Shown here: piece by piece, positions 57,413-64,000 of the stretch
Numbering within the stretch: position 1 is the stretch's first letter
How the letters are laid out: each line of letters starts with the position of its first letter
Translations under genes and position numbers: made by a program
DNA from: Brucella sp. 21LCYQ03
Lineage (GTDB): Bacteria > Pseudomonadota > Alphaproteobacteria > Rhizobiales > Rhizobiaceae
Assembly: GCF_023554105.1 (NCBI RefSeq)
Contig: NZ_JAMJWE010000002.1
Location: 310,001 to 374,000 of the forward strand
Reading direction: 5' to 3'
Length of the DNA: 64,000 nucleotides
Notes under the pieces: generated by a model
Told to the model about the DNA's origin: nothing
Databases searched by the model: none
Seen by the model: the letters and a program-made list of their open reading frames with translations, nothing else

Positions 57413-57545
57413 AGTTCGTTATCCCGACGGCAGGAGCACGTTCAACAAGTGCGGCTCCACGGTCCCATTACGTGCAGACATATGTTTGTCTGCTGGACTA
57501 TTCTTAGTTTTGTCCGTCCGGTGCAACCGTCCCGAAAGGCCGCAA

Positions 57546-57568
57546 AAGCCCGGGAGTGACCCGGGCTT
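57546..57568 (-). terminator. Hairpin between dnaK and dnaJ
   Basis: Perfect stem AAGCCCGGG (57546-57554) / CCCGGGCTT (57560-57568), loop AGTGA; on the minus strand it continues TTTTGCGG. It lies 20 bp past dnaK and probably attenuates dnaJ transcription. Confidence 0.82.
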
Positions 57569-57587
57569 GAGCGTTTACGGACAAGGC

Positions 57588-59498
57588 TTACGACTTTTTC
57601 TTGTCGTCGTCGATTTCTTCGTAATCGGCATCGACAACATCGTCGTTAGAAGCAGCCTGCTCATTGCCTGCAGCGCCACCTTCTTCAGCAGCCTGCGCTG
57701 CTTCATACATGGCCTGACCAAGCTTCATCGAAGCTTCGGCAAGAGTCTGCGTCTTCGCCTTGATGTCTTCAGCATCTTCGCCTTCAAGCGCGGTACGAAG
57801 AGCTGCAATTGCGCCTTCGATAGCCTGCTTGTCTTCAGCCGAAACCTTGTCACCATATTCCTTCAGCGACTTTTCAGACGAATGAAGGAGGCTTTCGCCT
57901 TGGTTCTTGGCTTCAACAGCGTCACGACGCTGCTTGTCGGCTTCAGCATTTGCTTCCGCATCCTTGACCATCTTTTCGATGTCAGCGTCCGAAAGACCAC
58001 CCGATGCCTGAATGCGAATCTGGTGTTCCTTGCCGGTACCCTTATCCTTCGCAGACACGTTAACGAGACCGTTGGCGTCGATATCGAACGTCACTTCAAC
58101 CTGTGGAACGCCACGTGGTGCTGGTGGAATACCAACGAGATCGAACTGGCCGAGGATCTTGTTGTCGGCAGCCATTTCACGCTCACCCTGGAACACGCGG
58201 ATCGTCACAGCCGACTGATTGTCTTCAGCGGTCGAGAAGGTCTGCGACTTCTTGGTCGGGATCGTGGTGTTGCGTTCGATCAGACGTGTGAACACGCCAC
58301 CAAGCGTTTCAATGCCGAGCGAAAGCGGGGTTACGTCGAGCAGCAGAACGTCCTTGACGTCGCCAGCCAAAACGCCGCCCTGAATTGCTGCGCCCATAGC
58401 AACAACTTCGTCCGGGTTTACGCCCTTGTGTGGTTCCTTGCCGAAGAAAGCCTTAACGACTTCCTGAATCTTCGGCATACGGGTCATACCGCCAACCAGA
58501 ACAACTTCATCAATGTCGCCAGCCTTGAGGCCTGCATCCTTGAGCGCTGCCTTGCATGGCTCGACCGTGCGCTGCACGAGATCGTCAACCAGGCTTTCGA
58601 ACTTCGAGCGTGAAAGCTTGATAGCAAGGTGCTTAGGACCGGTCTGGTCAGCGGTGATGAATGGCAGGTTGATTTCGGTCTGCTGCGCCGACGAAAGTTC
58701 GATCTTTGCCTTTTCAGCAGCTTCCTTAAGGCGCTGCAGAGCAAGCTTGTCGTTCTTCAGATCGATGCCCTGCTCTTTCTTGAACTCGGCAACCAGATAT
58801 TCAACCAGACGCATGTCGAAGTCTTCACCACCGAGGAACGTGTCACCGTTGGTCGACTTCACTTCAAACACGCCGTCGCCGATTTCGAGAACGGAAACGT
58901 CGAACGTACCACCACCAAGATCGTAAACAGCAATCGTCTTGCCTTCGCTCTTATCGAGACCGTAAGCAAGGGCTGCAGCAGTTGGTTCGTTGATGATGCG
59001 CAGAACTTCAAGACCAGCAATCTTGCCGGCATCCTTGGTTGCCTGACGCTGTGCATCGTTGAAGTATGCCGGAACCGTAATAACGGCCTGCGTGACAGTT
59101 TCACCGAGGTAAGATTCTGCGGTTTCCTTCATCTTCTGAAGGATCATCGCGGAAACCTGCGATGGGGAATATTTCTTGCCGTGGGTTTCTACCCATGCAT
59201 CGCCATTGTCGCCCTTGACGATCTTGTAAGGCACAAGATCCTTGTCCTTGGTTACCATTGGGTCATCAAAGCGGCGGCCAATCAGGCGCTTTACGGCAAA
59301 CAGAGTGCCTTCAGGGTTGGTGACAGCCTGACGCTTCGCAGGCTGGCCAGCGAGACGTTCGTCACCATCGCTGAAAGCGATGATCGAAGGTGTCGTACGC
59401 GCACCTTCAGCATTTTCAATGACCTTCGCGGTTTTTCCGTCCATGACGGCTACGCAGGAGTTGGTCGTTCCCAGATCGATACCAATAACTTTAGCCAT
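57588..59498 (-). CDS. dnaK: Chaperone protein DnaK (Hsp70)
   Basis: A 636-residue Hsp70: N-terminal ATPase domain ([32 protein letters not shown]), hydrophobic linker [13 protein letters not shown] (about residue 390), substrate-binding domain and helical lid, ending in the acidic tail [14 protein letters not shown]. The start at 59498 (MAKVIGID) is the family start. It is paired with dnaJ as usual, but neither grpE nor hrcA lies here. Confidence 0.98.
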   Translation of the reverse strand: MAKVIGIDLGTTNSCVAVMDGKTAKVIENAEGARTTPSIIAFSDGDERLAGQPAKRQAVTNPEGTLFAVKRLIGRRFDDPMVTKDKDLVPYKIVKGDNGDAWVETHGKKYSPSQVSAMILQKMKETAESYLGETVTQAVITVPAYFNDAQRQATKDAGKIAGLEVLRIINEPTAAALAYGLDKSEGKTIAVYDLGGGTFDVSVLEIGDGVFEVKSTNGDTFLGGEDFDMRLVEYLVAEFKKEQGIDLKNDKLALQRLKEAAEKAKIELSSAQQTEINLPFITADQTGPKHLAIKLSRSKFESLVDDLVQRTVEPCKAALKDAGLKAGDIDEVVLVGGMTRMPKIQEVVKAFFGKEPHKGVNPDEVVAMGAAIQGGVLAGDVKDVLLLDVTPLSLGIETLGGVFTRLIERNTTIPTKKSQTFSTAEDNQSAVTIRVFQGEREMAADNKILGQFDLVGIPPAPRGVPQVEVTFDIDANGLVNVSAKDKGTGKEHQIRIQASGGLSDADIEKMVKDAEANAEADKQRRDAVEAKNQGESLLHSSEKSLKEYGDKVSAEDKQAIEGAIAALRTALEGEDAEDIKAKTQTLAEASMKLGQAMYEAAQAAEEGGAAGNEQAASNDDVVDADYEEIDDDKKKS

Positions 59499-59554
59499 AT
59501 TTCTCTCCATTCAGCAAACCGCAAAAACCTCTACCGAGCGTTTCATGTGCGGTT

Positions 59555-59583
59555 CCTATCGGTTTCACAATGCCTGCTTCAAG
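59555..59583 (-). promoter_or_regulatory. Possible heat-shock (RpoH) promoter of dnaK
   Basis: On the minus strand CTTGAA (59583-59578) is followed after 17 bp by GATAGG (59560-59555), about 60 bp upstream of the dnaK start. The CTTGAA box matches alphaproteobacterial sigma-32 -35 elements; the -10 match is only partial, so this is tentative. Confidence 0.3.
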
Positions 59584-59726
59584 GTGTGAAGTCGGGAAGC
59601 ATTTTTCAAGCCACCCGGCCTTTTATCAAAGCCCTGTGCGAGGCGTATATAAGAAAGGCAGTTTTTCACTGCAAGTCACAAGACGCATCACAGTAAAAGA
59701 TTCCTGCCTGTTAAACTTTTCATCTC

Positions 59727-60713
59727 TCAGACACTCACGAAGCCGTCGCTTTTACCAGCGCGATAAATCGCATCGATAAATTTCTGATTGGCTTTTGAGT
59801 TTTCCAGAGAAAACAGCATCACGCCTTCGCCCTTCGTGGCGCGCACGAAGTTTTCCGCCTGAAGCTTATAATGGTCTGTATCGGAGAACGACCACTCTGT
59901 CGCCTCCGTATGTCCTGCATTATAGAGCGTAATGCGGCCATGACCATATTTGCCGGTGTTAAAAGGTGCGTGAACTTCGATAAAGCCCTTATCGCCATGG
60001 AAAACCATCGTCTGACGACCGGCAAGCTGGGTGGCAACATAGAAGCTCAGATCAAAACCATCGAATCGGGCCGAGACATTGGCATAGCGATCGGTGCCGA
60101 ACTTCGGATCATATTCGACCGTAGCCTGTACCGAGAGCGGTTCCTTGCCCGTGACCATACGCGTGACAACCGTTGGATAGACGCCAATGTCCGGCAGCAC
60201 GCCACCGCCAAGCTCCGGCTGGTTACGCATGTTCGCAGGATCATTGTTGAAATAGCTGAACGCGCCCTGCACATGGCGGAGCGTTCCAATCGCGCCTTCT
60301 TCAAGAAGAAAACGCAGCCTGATCCATTGCGGATGATAAAAGACCATAAAGGCTTCGGCGATTATAACCTTATGCTTGTCGCGCGCGGCAATCAGCTGAT
60401 CAATATCATCGGCTTTAAGCGCAATCGGCTTTTCGCAAAGCACATGCTTGCCAGCCTGAGCCGCTTTCAGCGTCCATTCAATATGTTGTGAAGTTGGCAG
60501 CGGGATATAGACGCCATCCACTTCGTCGCTTGCGAGCAGTTCTTCATAGGAACCAAAGGCCAGCGGTGCACCGAACCGATCCGCAACAGCGCGGGCACGC
60601 GCCTCATCACGGCTGGCAATGGCATGAACCACACCATTGTCAGAGGCGCAGAGCGCCGGAATAACCTGCGTGACGCCAATCTTGGCGGTGGAAAGAATAC
60701 CCCAACGAAACAT
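59727..60713 (-). CDS. Gfo/Idh/MocA-family oxidoreductase
   Basis: A 328-residue NAD(P)-dependent dehydrogenase. The Rossmann start is [20 protein letters not shown], with the family motif CEKPIAL (catalytic Lys) near residue 96-102, and [12 protein letters not shown] in the C-terminal domain. Members oxidise or reduce sugars and cyclitols; this one resembles the dihydrodiol/xylose dehydrogenase branch, but the substrate is unknown. It is a single gene upstream of dnaK. Confidence 0.9.
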   Translation of the reverse strand: MFRWGILSTAKIGVTQVIPALCASDNGVVHAIASRDEARARAVADRFGAPLAFGSYEELLASDEVDGVYIPLPTSQHIEWTLKAAQAGKHVLCEKPIALKADDIDQLIAARDKHKVIIAEAFMVFYHPQWIRLRFLLEEGAIGTLRHVQGAFSYFNNDPANMRNQPELGGGVLPDIGVYPTVVTRMVTGKEPLSVQATVEYDPKFGTDRYANVSARFDGFDLSFYVATQLAGRQTMVFHGDKGFIEVHAPFNTGKYGHGRITLYNAGHTEATEWSFSDTDHYKLQAENFVRATKGEGVMLFSLENSKANQKFIDAIYRAGKSDGFVSV

Positions 60714-60800
60714 GCCGATCCCTTTTTCAATGCTTTTAGCAATGCAAACTTTTGGGGGCCATGGATGGCATGATTGTGAGGGAGGTTAAACTAAAAAATG

Positions 60801-60826
60801 AAAGGCCGCATCATAGTGCGGCCTTT
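60801..60826 (-). terminator. Terminator of the MFS transporter gene
   Basis: Perfect 10-bp stem AAAGGCCGCA (60801-60810) / TGCGGCCTTT (60817-60826), loop TCATAG; on minus it is followed by CATTTTTTAG. It lies 14 bp past the stop. Confidence 0.88.
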
Positions 60827-60839
60827 GAAAAGGGTAGAA

Positions 60840-62051
60840 TCACATTTTTCGCAAGGTGCGCGGTGCAAGGGTTAGCAAGCCAAGAAGCGTCATGATAAAG
60901 CCCACCCAGAGCGGCGCATGAAGGCTATAGCCCGTTGAGAGCGCAAAACCGCCAGCCCATGGACCAAGTCCCAGACCAATATTGATGACCGATGCATGCA
61001 TCGCATTGACCAGCGCGCCGGGATGGGCAATGCGCATCACCCGTGCGATGAACGCCGGATTAAGCGCAATACCGGTGAGACCGATCATCACAATTGCCAG
61101 CACTGTCGCAATTTTCAGCTCAGCAAACAGGGCGAAGATCAGCATTGCCGCCAGCATAATCAGAATGCCGATAATTATCGTTGCAATCGTATGACGGTCA
61201 GCGAAACGACCAATCACATAATTACCGATAATGTTTGCCGCGCCATAGATGGCCAGCAAAAACGGCAGTTGCGCTTCCGGAAAGCCTGCGAGTTGCGCTG
61301 TGATCGGCGATAAATAGCTATAAACCGAGAACGAGGCACCAATCACCAGAGCGCTGGTTGCGTAAGCGGCCCAAAGCCTTGGCTTTCGCATTTCATTGAG
61401 TTCGGAGCGCAGATTTACCTCCGCGTGATTTGGCTTTGCTTCGATCTTGATTGCGATCACCAGAGCGCAGAACAGGACCAGCACCACAATCGCCCAGAAG
61501 CTCGCCCGCCAGCCGAAGGCATTGGTGATAACGGTTGCCAGCGGCACGCCAAGAACGGTGCAAAGCATCAGCCCCGCAAAGACCAGCGAAGAGGCGCGAC
61601 CACGCAGTTCAGGCACGACGAGCTGCGCAGTGATTGCCAGCATCAGCCCGAAACTGGTCGCCGCTGCCATGCCGGTGAAAACACGCGCCACCAGCATCAC
61701 ATGAAAATTGCTGGTCGAGGCAGCCACGCTTTGCCCGACAGCATAAAGAATCAGAAGCAACAGCAGCCCGCGCTTGTTTTCAATCTTCAGCGCCAGAAAC
61801 AAGATTGTCACCAGCGGGCCACCAATCGTCATACCGAGAGCATAGACCGAGATGAGATTGCCAATATCGGAAATCGAGCGGCCAAAAGCCTCCTGTAGCG
61901 CTGGCATCATGCCGGAAATCATCAGTTCAGACGTGGTCAGCGCAAAAATGCCCAGTGTCAGGCAATAAACCACCAGCGGAATGGCGCGCGCCTGATTTGA
62001 AGACGCAGAAACCCCTTCCACCGCAAGGGTAGAATCACACACTTCGTTCAT
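60840..62051 (-). CDS. MFS transporter, sugar/drug efflux type
   Basis: A 403-residue major-facilitator protein with about twelve membrane segments. The N-terminal part (LGIFALTTSELMISGMMPAL, then SVYALGMTIGGPLVTI) resembles the AraJ/YdhP-like proton-antiport exporters (DHA1 group). It is divergently transcribed from a TetR regulator gene, with operator-like sites between them, the classic layout of an inducible exporter. The exported compound is unknown. Confidence 0.9.
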   Translation of the reverse strand: MNEVCDSTLAVEGVSASSNQARAIPLVVYCLTLGIFALTTSELMISGMMPALQEAFGRSISDIGNLISVYALGMTIGGPLVTILFLALKIENKRGLLLLLILYAVGQSVAASTSNFHVMLVARVFTGMAAATSFGLMLAITAQLVVPELRGRASSLVFAGLMLCTVLGVPLATVITNAFGWRASFWAIVVLVLFCALVIAIKIEAKPNHAEVNLRSELNEMRKPRLWAAYATSALVIGASFSVYSYLSPITAQLAGFPEAQLPFLLAIYGAANIIGNYVIGRFADRHTIATIIIGILIMLAAMLIFALFAELKIATVLAIVMIGLTGIALNPAFIARVMRIAHPGALVNAMHASVINIGLGLGPWAGGFALSTGYSLHAPLWVGFIMTLLGLLTLAPRTLRKM

Positions 62052-62066
62052 GGGACGAATCCTATT

Positions 62067-62137
62067 TATATAGTCGATACTACATAATTCATATCGTCTT
62101 GCGCCGGAGCGTCAAGCAAATTATATAAGCACGACTA
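62067..62137. promoter_or_regulatory. Two operator-like sites between the MFS and TetR genes
   Basis: Site 1 (62067-62086) centres on the palindrome TAGTCGATACTA. Site 2 (62126-62137) reads TAGTCGTGCTTA on the minus strand. Read on minus they share TAGT-N6/N8-TATATAA. One is close to each gene start, as expected for a TetR repressor controlling both itself and the exporter. Confidence 0.6.
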
Positions 62138-62152
62138 CAGAAAGGGCGAAAA

Positions 62153-62761
62153 ATGGTTCCGCGCGGGCGTCCGCGCAGTTTCGACCGCGATACTGCGCTG
62201 GAAAAAGTCATGAAAGTCTTCTGGGCGAAGGGCTATGAATGCGCCCAGATCAATGATTTCACGTCGGTGATCAGCATCACGCCGCCGAGCTTTTATGCCG
62301 CCTTCGGCAATAAGGAACAGGCATTTCGTGAAGCCGTGGACTATTACACCCGCACGATTGGTGCTGGTCCTTTCGATGCGCTTGAAAATGCGCCAACCAT
62401 TCAGGACGGCATGCGGCAATGGCTTGAACTCAGTGCCGACAGCGCTTTTGCCTGCCCCGCCGGTGGCTGCATGATCAGTGTCAGCTCAATCCAGTGCAAA
62501 CCTGAAAACGCCAATGTGAAGGCGTTTCTGCAAGATGTCCGTCACACCAATCATCAGCGGCTTTCACAGCGCCTGAAGCGCGCTATTGCGGCGGGCGATT
62601 TGCCCGAACACACCGACATCGCTCAGATGACCGAATTTTATCATATGATCCAGCAGAGCATTTCATTTGAGGCCCGCGATGGCAACTCGCGCGAAGCCGT
62701 GCAGAAAATCATCGACATGGCCATGCTTGCCATGCCTGCACGCGCGATTGTTCCTGCATGA
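62153..62761 (+). CDS. TetR-family transcriptional regulator
   Basis: A 202-residue regulator with an N-terminal TetR HTH (RGRPRSFDRDTALEKVMKVFW, recognition helix around TPPSFYAAFGNKEQAF, about 43-58) and a C-terminal ligand domain containing CPAGGCMISVS, seen in the AcrR/YxaF-like subgroup. It is divergent from the MFS exporter and coupled by an ATGA overlap to a VOC protein. It probably represses both operons until an effector binds; the effector is unknown. Confidence 0.92.
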   Translation: MVPRGRPRSFDRDTALEKVMKVFWAKGYECAQINDFTSVISITPPSFYAAFGNKEQAFREAVDYYTRTIGAGPFDALENAPTIQDGMRQWLELSADSAFACPAGGCMISVSSIQCKPENANVKAFLQDVRHTNHQRLSQRLKRAIAAGDLPEHTDIAQMTEFYHMIQQSISFEARDGNSREAVQKIIDMAMLAMPARAIVPA

Positions 62762-63108
62762 GTGGTGCAATATCCGCGGTTCTGATCCATGTCAGCGATG
62801 TTGAGACGGCAATAGAGTGGTATCGCAAGGCTTTTCCGCAAGCCGTCCTTAAACATCTCGAAGCTTATGATTTCAGCTATTTGCAGATTGGCGATGTCGA
62901 TCTGGAGATTGTTCCGGCAGATGAGAAGGTTTCATCGGGTGCTGCGGGAAGCGTTGTCTATTGGCACGTCGACAATTTCGATGAGATGCTCGCGCATTTG
63001 ATTGCCATTGGCGGCACGCTTTATCGCGGGCCGCTCGATATTCAGGACGACATGCGCATGTGTCAGGTCAAAGACCCATGGGGCAACTGCGTCGGTTTGC
63101 GAGGCTAA
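62758..63108 (+). CDS. VOC-superfamily protein (glyoxalase/bleomycin-resistance fold)
   Basis: A 116-residue vicinal-oxygen-chelate protein: ISAVLIHVSDVETAIEWYRKAFP at the N-terminus and the C-terminal MCQVKDPWGNCVGLRG, typical of the fold. Such proteins bind or modify small molecules, including drug resistance and lyase functions. Its ATG overlaps the tetR stop (ATGA). Coupling to a TetR and a divergent exporter suggests a resistance or detoxification cassette. Its 3' end overlaps the convergent next gene by 4 bp. Confidence 0.88.
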   Translation: MSGAISAVLIHVSDVETAIEWYRKAFPQAVLKHLEAYDFSYLQIGDVDLEIVPADEKVSSGAAGSVVYWHVDNFDEMLAHLIAIGGTLYRGPLDIQDDMRMCQVKDPWGNCVGLRG

Positions 63109-63893
63109 TTCAGCCATTTGCTATAAATCGCATCAAAGCTGCCGTCTTTTTTTGAAAGATGAAGCCATTGATTGACGAAAGCAGTTAAATCCGGATCACG
63201 TTGAATCCAATAAGCTTTTTCGACGAGAGTGAATGGCTTTTCAACAGAAGCAACACAAAAAATTCCCGGATACTTCTTCTGCTGATAGCGCGCTTCAATA
63301 GCGTCAGTAATCATCAAATCTGCCTTGCCTCCAGCAAGCGCATCGAAAATGCTCTTATTGTCTTTCCATAACACAATCTGGGATTCTTTGAGATTTTTTC
63401 TCACAAACAATTCATTTGTACCGGCCGGATTAACAATCACTTTGACTGAGGGCTTGTCGATAATAGACAGCGTAACAAACTTGTCTTTATCTTCACAGCG
63501 CGTCAGAGGTGCTTTGCCATCCTCCAGATAAGGCAGGGAAAAAGAACCTGTCTTTTGTCTTTCAAGCGTGACGGAAACGCCCCCCATCGCAATGTCGAAT
63601 TTATCAGAAGCAAAATCTGTTGAGAGATTTGACCAGGTGGTCTCAACCAGTTGCAGCTTGACGCCTAGTGCTTTTGCGAGGTTTTCGGCTTGCTCTATAT
63701 CGAAACCTTCAAACACGCCCGTTTCAGTGTTTCTGAATGTGAACGGACGATAATCACCCGTCGTTCCAACTTTCAGGATGCCGCTCGCACGAATTTCGTC
63801 GAGCCGCGACTGACCGGCTTCACTGGCCAAAGATGAAGAAGAACCCGAAATCAGAAGCCCGATATACAGAATAAAACAGAAAAAAGATCTCAT
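63105..63893 (-). CDS. Amino-acid-type ABC transporter substrate-binding protein (SBP family 3)
   Basis: A 262-residue periplasmic protein with a signal peptide (1-24, ending LASEA) and an SBP_bac_3 domain: ILKVGTTGDYRPFTF, GFDIEQAENLAKALGV, and FDIAMGGVSVTLERQKT. The ligand may be an amino acid or a cyclohexadienyl-type compound; the domain pattern is like periplasmic dehydratase/arogenate enzymes as well as binding proteins, so catalysis cannot be excluded. No permease or ATPase genes adjoin it inside the window. The gene is AT-richer than its neighbours. Confidence 0.87.
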   Translation of the reverse strand: MRSFFCFILYIGLLISGSSSSLASEAGQSRLDEIRASGILKVGTTGDYRPFTFRNTETGVFEGFDIEQAENLAKALGVKLQLVETTWSNLSTDFASDKFDIAMGGVSVTLERQKTGSFSLPYLEDGKAPLTRCEDKDKFVTLSIIDKPSVKVIVNPAGTNELFVRKNLKESQIVLWKDNKSIFDALAGGKADLMITDAIEARYQQKKYPGIFCVASVEKPFTLVEKAYWIQRDPDLTAFVNQWLHLSKKDGSFDAIYSKWLN

Positions 63894-63924
63894 ATTGAAA
63901 ACACCTAAAATTAAAAATAATAAA

Positions 63925-63949
63925 AAAATGGCCCTTAACGGGCCATTTT
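63925..63949 (-). terminator. Terminator upstream of the SBP gene, closing the next minus-strand gene
   Basis: Perfect stem AAAATGGCCC (63925-63934) / GGGCCATTTT (63940-63949), loop TTAAC; on minus it is followed by a further T-run. It lies 8 bp after the stop codon of the partial gene at the window edge. Confidence 0.85.
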
Positions 63950-63956
63950 AGTCTTT

Positions 63957-64000
63957 TTATCCGCGAAGGACGCCGCCGGTCTGCTTGGTGACATTTGCAA
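63957..64000 (-). CDS. 3' end of a minus-strand gene (partial)
   Basis: The frame reads ...ANVTKQTGGVLRG-stop on the minus strand, with TAA at 63957-63959, immediately followed by a strong terminator. Only about 13 codons are in the window, too few to identify a family. The terminator placement is the main support for a real gene end. Confidence 0.45.
   Translation of the reverse strand, partial: ANVTKQTGGVLRG

Noticed and set aside
58629-59696. 355-codon plus-strand open frame opposite dnaK
   Set aside because: Antisense shadow of dnaK, a known effect in GC-biased Hsp70 genes.
1-64000. tRNA genes, CRISPR arrays, insertion sequences or prophage
   Set aside because: Intergenic regions show no cloverleaf with a T-loop motif, no regularly spaced identical repeats, and no transposase or integrase gene.

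Overview
The window looks like chromosome I of a Brucellaceae bacterium (Brucella/Ochrobactrum group, Alphaproteobacteria, Hyphomicrobiales). The grounds are protein content and gene order: a Rhizobiales-type Irr, a short PmtA phospholipid N-methyltransferase, the irr / fabA-fabB-fabI block, the long PstC/PstA permeases, the tsaB-rimI-plsC-miaB-phoH-ybeY-corC-lnt-HTH-metK chain, and dnaK-dnaJ-pmtA-pyrF. This is inferred from family recognition; no database was searched. Most genes are core housekeeping genes and densely packed. I see no prophage, insertion sequence, CRISPR array, tRNA or rRNA gene.

Layout. 1-785 is non-coding and carries two consensus DnaA boxes; by synteny it is probably the rpsT-dnaA intergenic region, with dnaA just outside the window. 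786-3035 (minus) holds rpsT, a crotonase and mutM. 3238-8894 holds a lone Flp-type pilin gene, an M17 aminopeptidase-MarR-NlpC/P60-hydrolase run, a 2-hydroxyacid dehydrogenase and an SH3 protein. 8959-10970 has a GNAT gene behind a structured leader with a tiny ORF, an orphan MetQ-like protein and irr. 11210-13934 is fabA-fabB-fabI for type II fatty acid synthesis. 14036-26155 (minus) is a translation/RNA block: rsmC, pnp, rpsO, truB, rbfA, infB, ylxR, nusA, rimP. 26295-37219 (minus) is trmB, metK, an XRE regulator, lnt, corC, ybeY, phoH, miaB, plsC, rimI and tsaB.

37478-41436 contains dps, an M29 aminopeptidase, a small lipoprotein and a SleB-type cell wall hydrolase. 41437-47883 (minus) is the phosphate regulon pstS-pstC-pstA-pstB-phoU-phoB, with a three-repeat Pho box upstream of pstS and no adjacent phoR. 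48044-52848 has a DUF454 protein, an RlpA-like protein behind a large hairpin, a transglutaminase-like protease, comM and gshB. 52992-60713 has an SMP-30 protein, DUF1330-pyrF, an FMN reductase, pmtA, dnaJ, dnaK and a Gfo/Idh/MocA oxidoreductase. 60840-63108 is a divergent MFS exporter / TetR-VOC locus with two matching operator-like sites. The window ends with an amino-acid-type solute-binding protein and the 3' tip of another minus-strand gene.

The window is mainly conserved core genome, and I found no convincing large undescribed system. The most interesting signals are non-coding: the GNAT leader (8959-9047), the hairpin that sequesters the rlpA ribosome binding site (48951-49017), TTAA-N7-TTAA (CtrA-like) sites upstream of cell-envelope genes, the Pho-box array, the paired TetR operators, and a 43-bp repeat family present in three copies.
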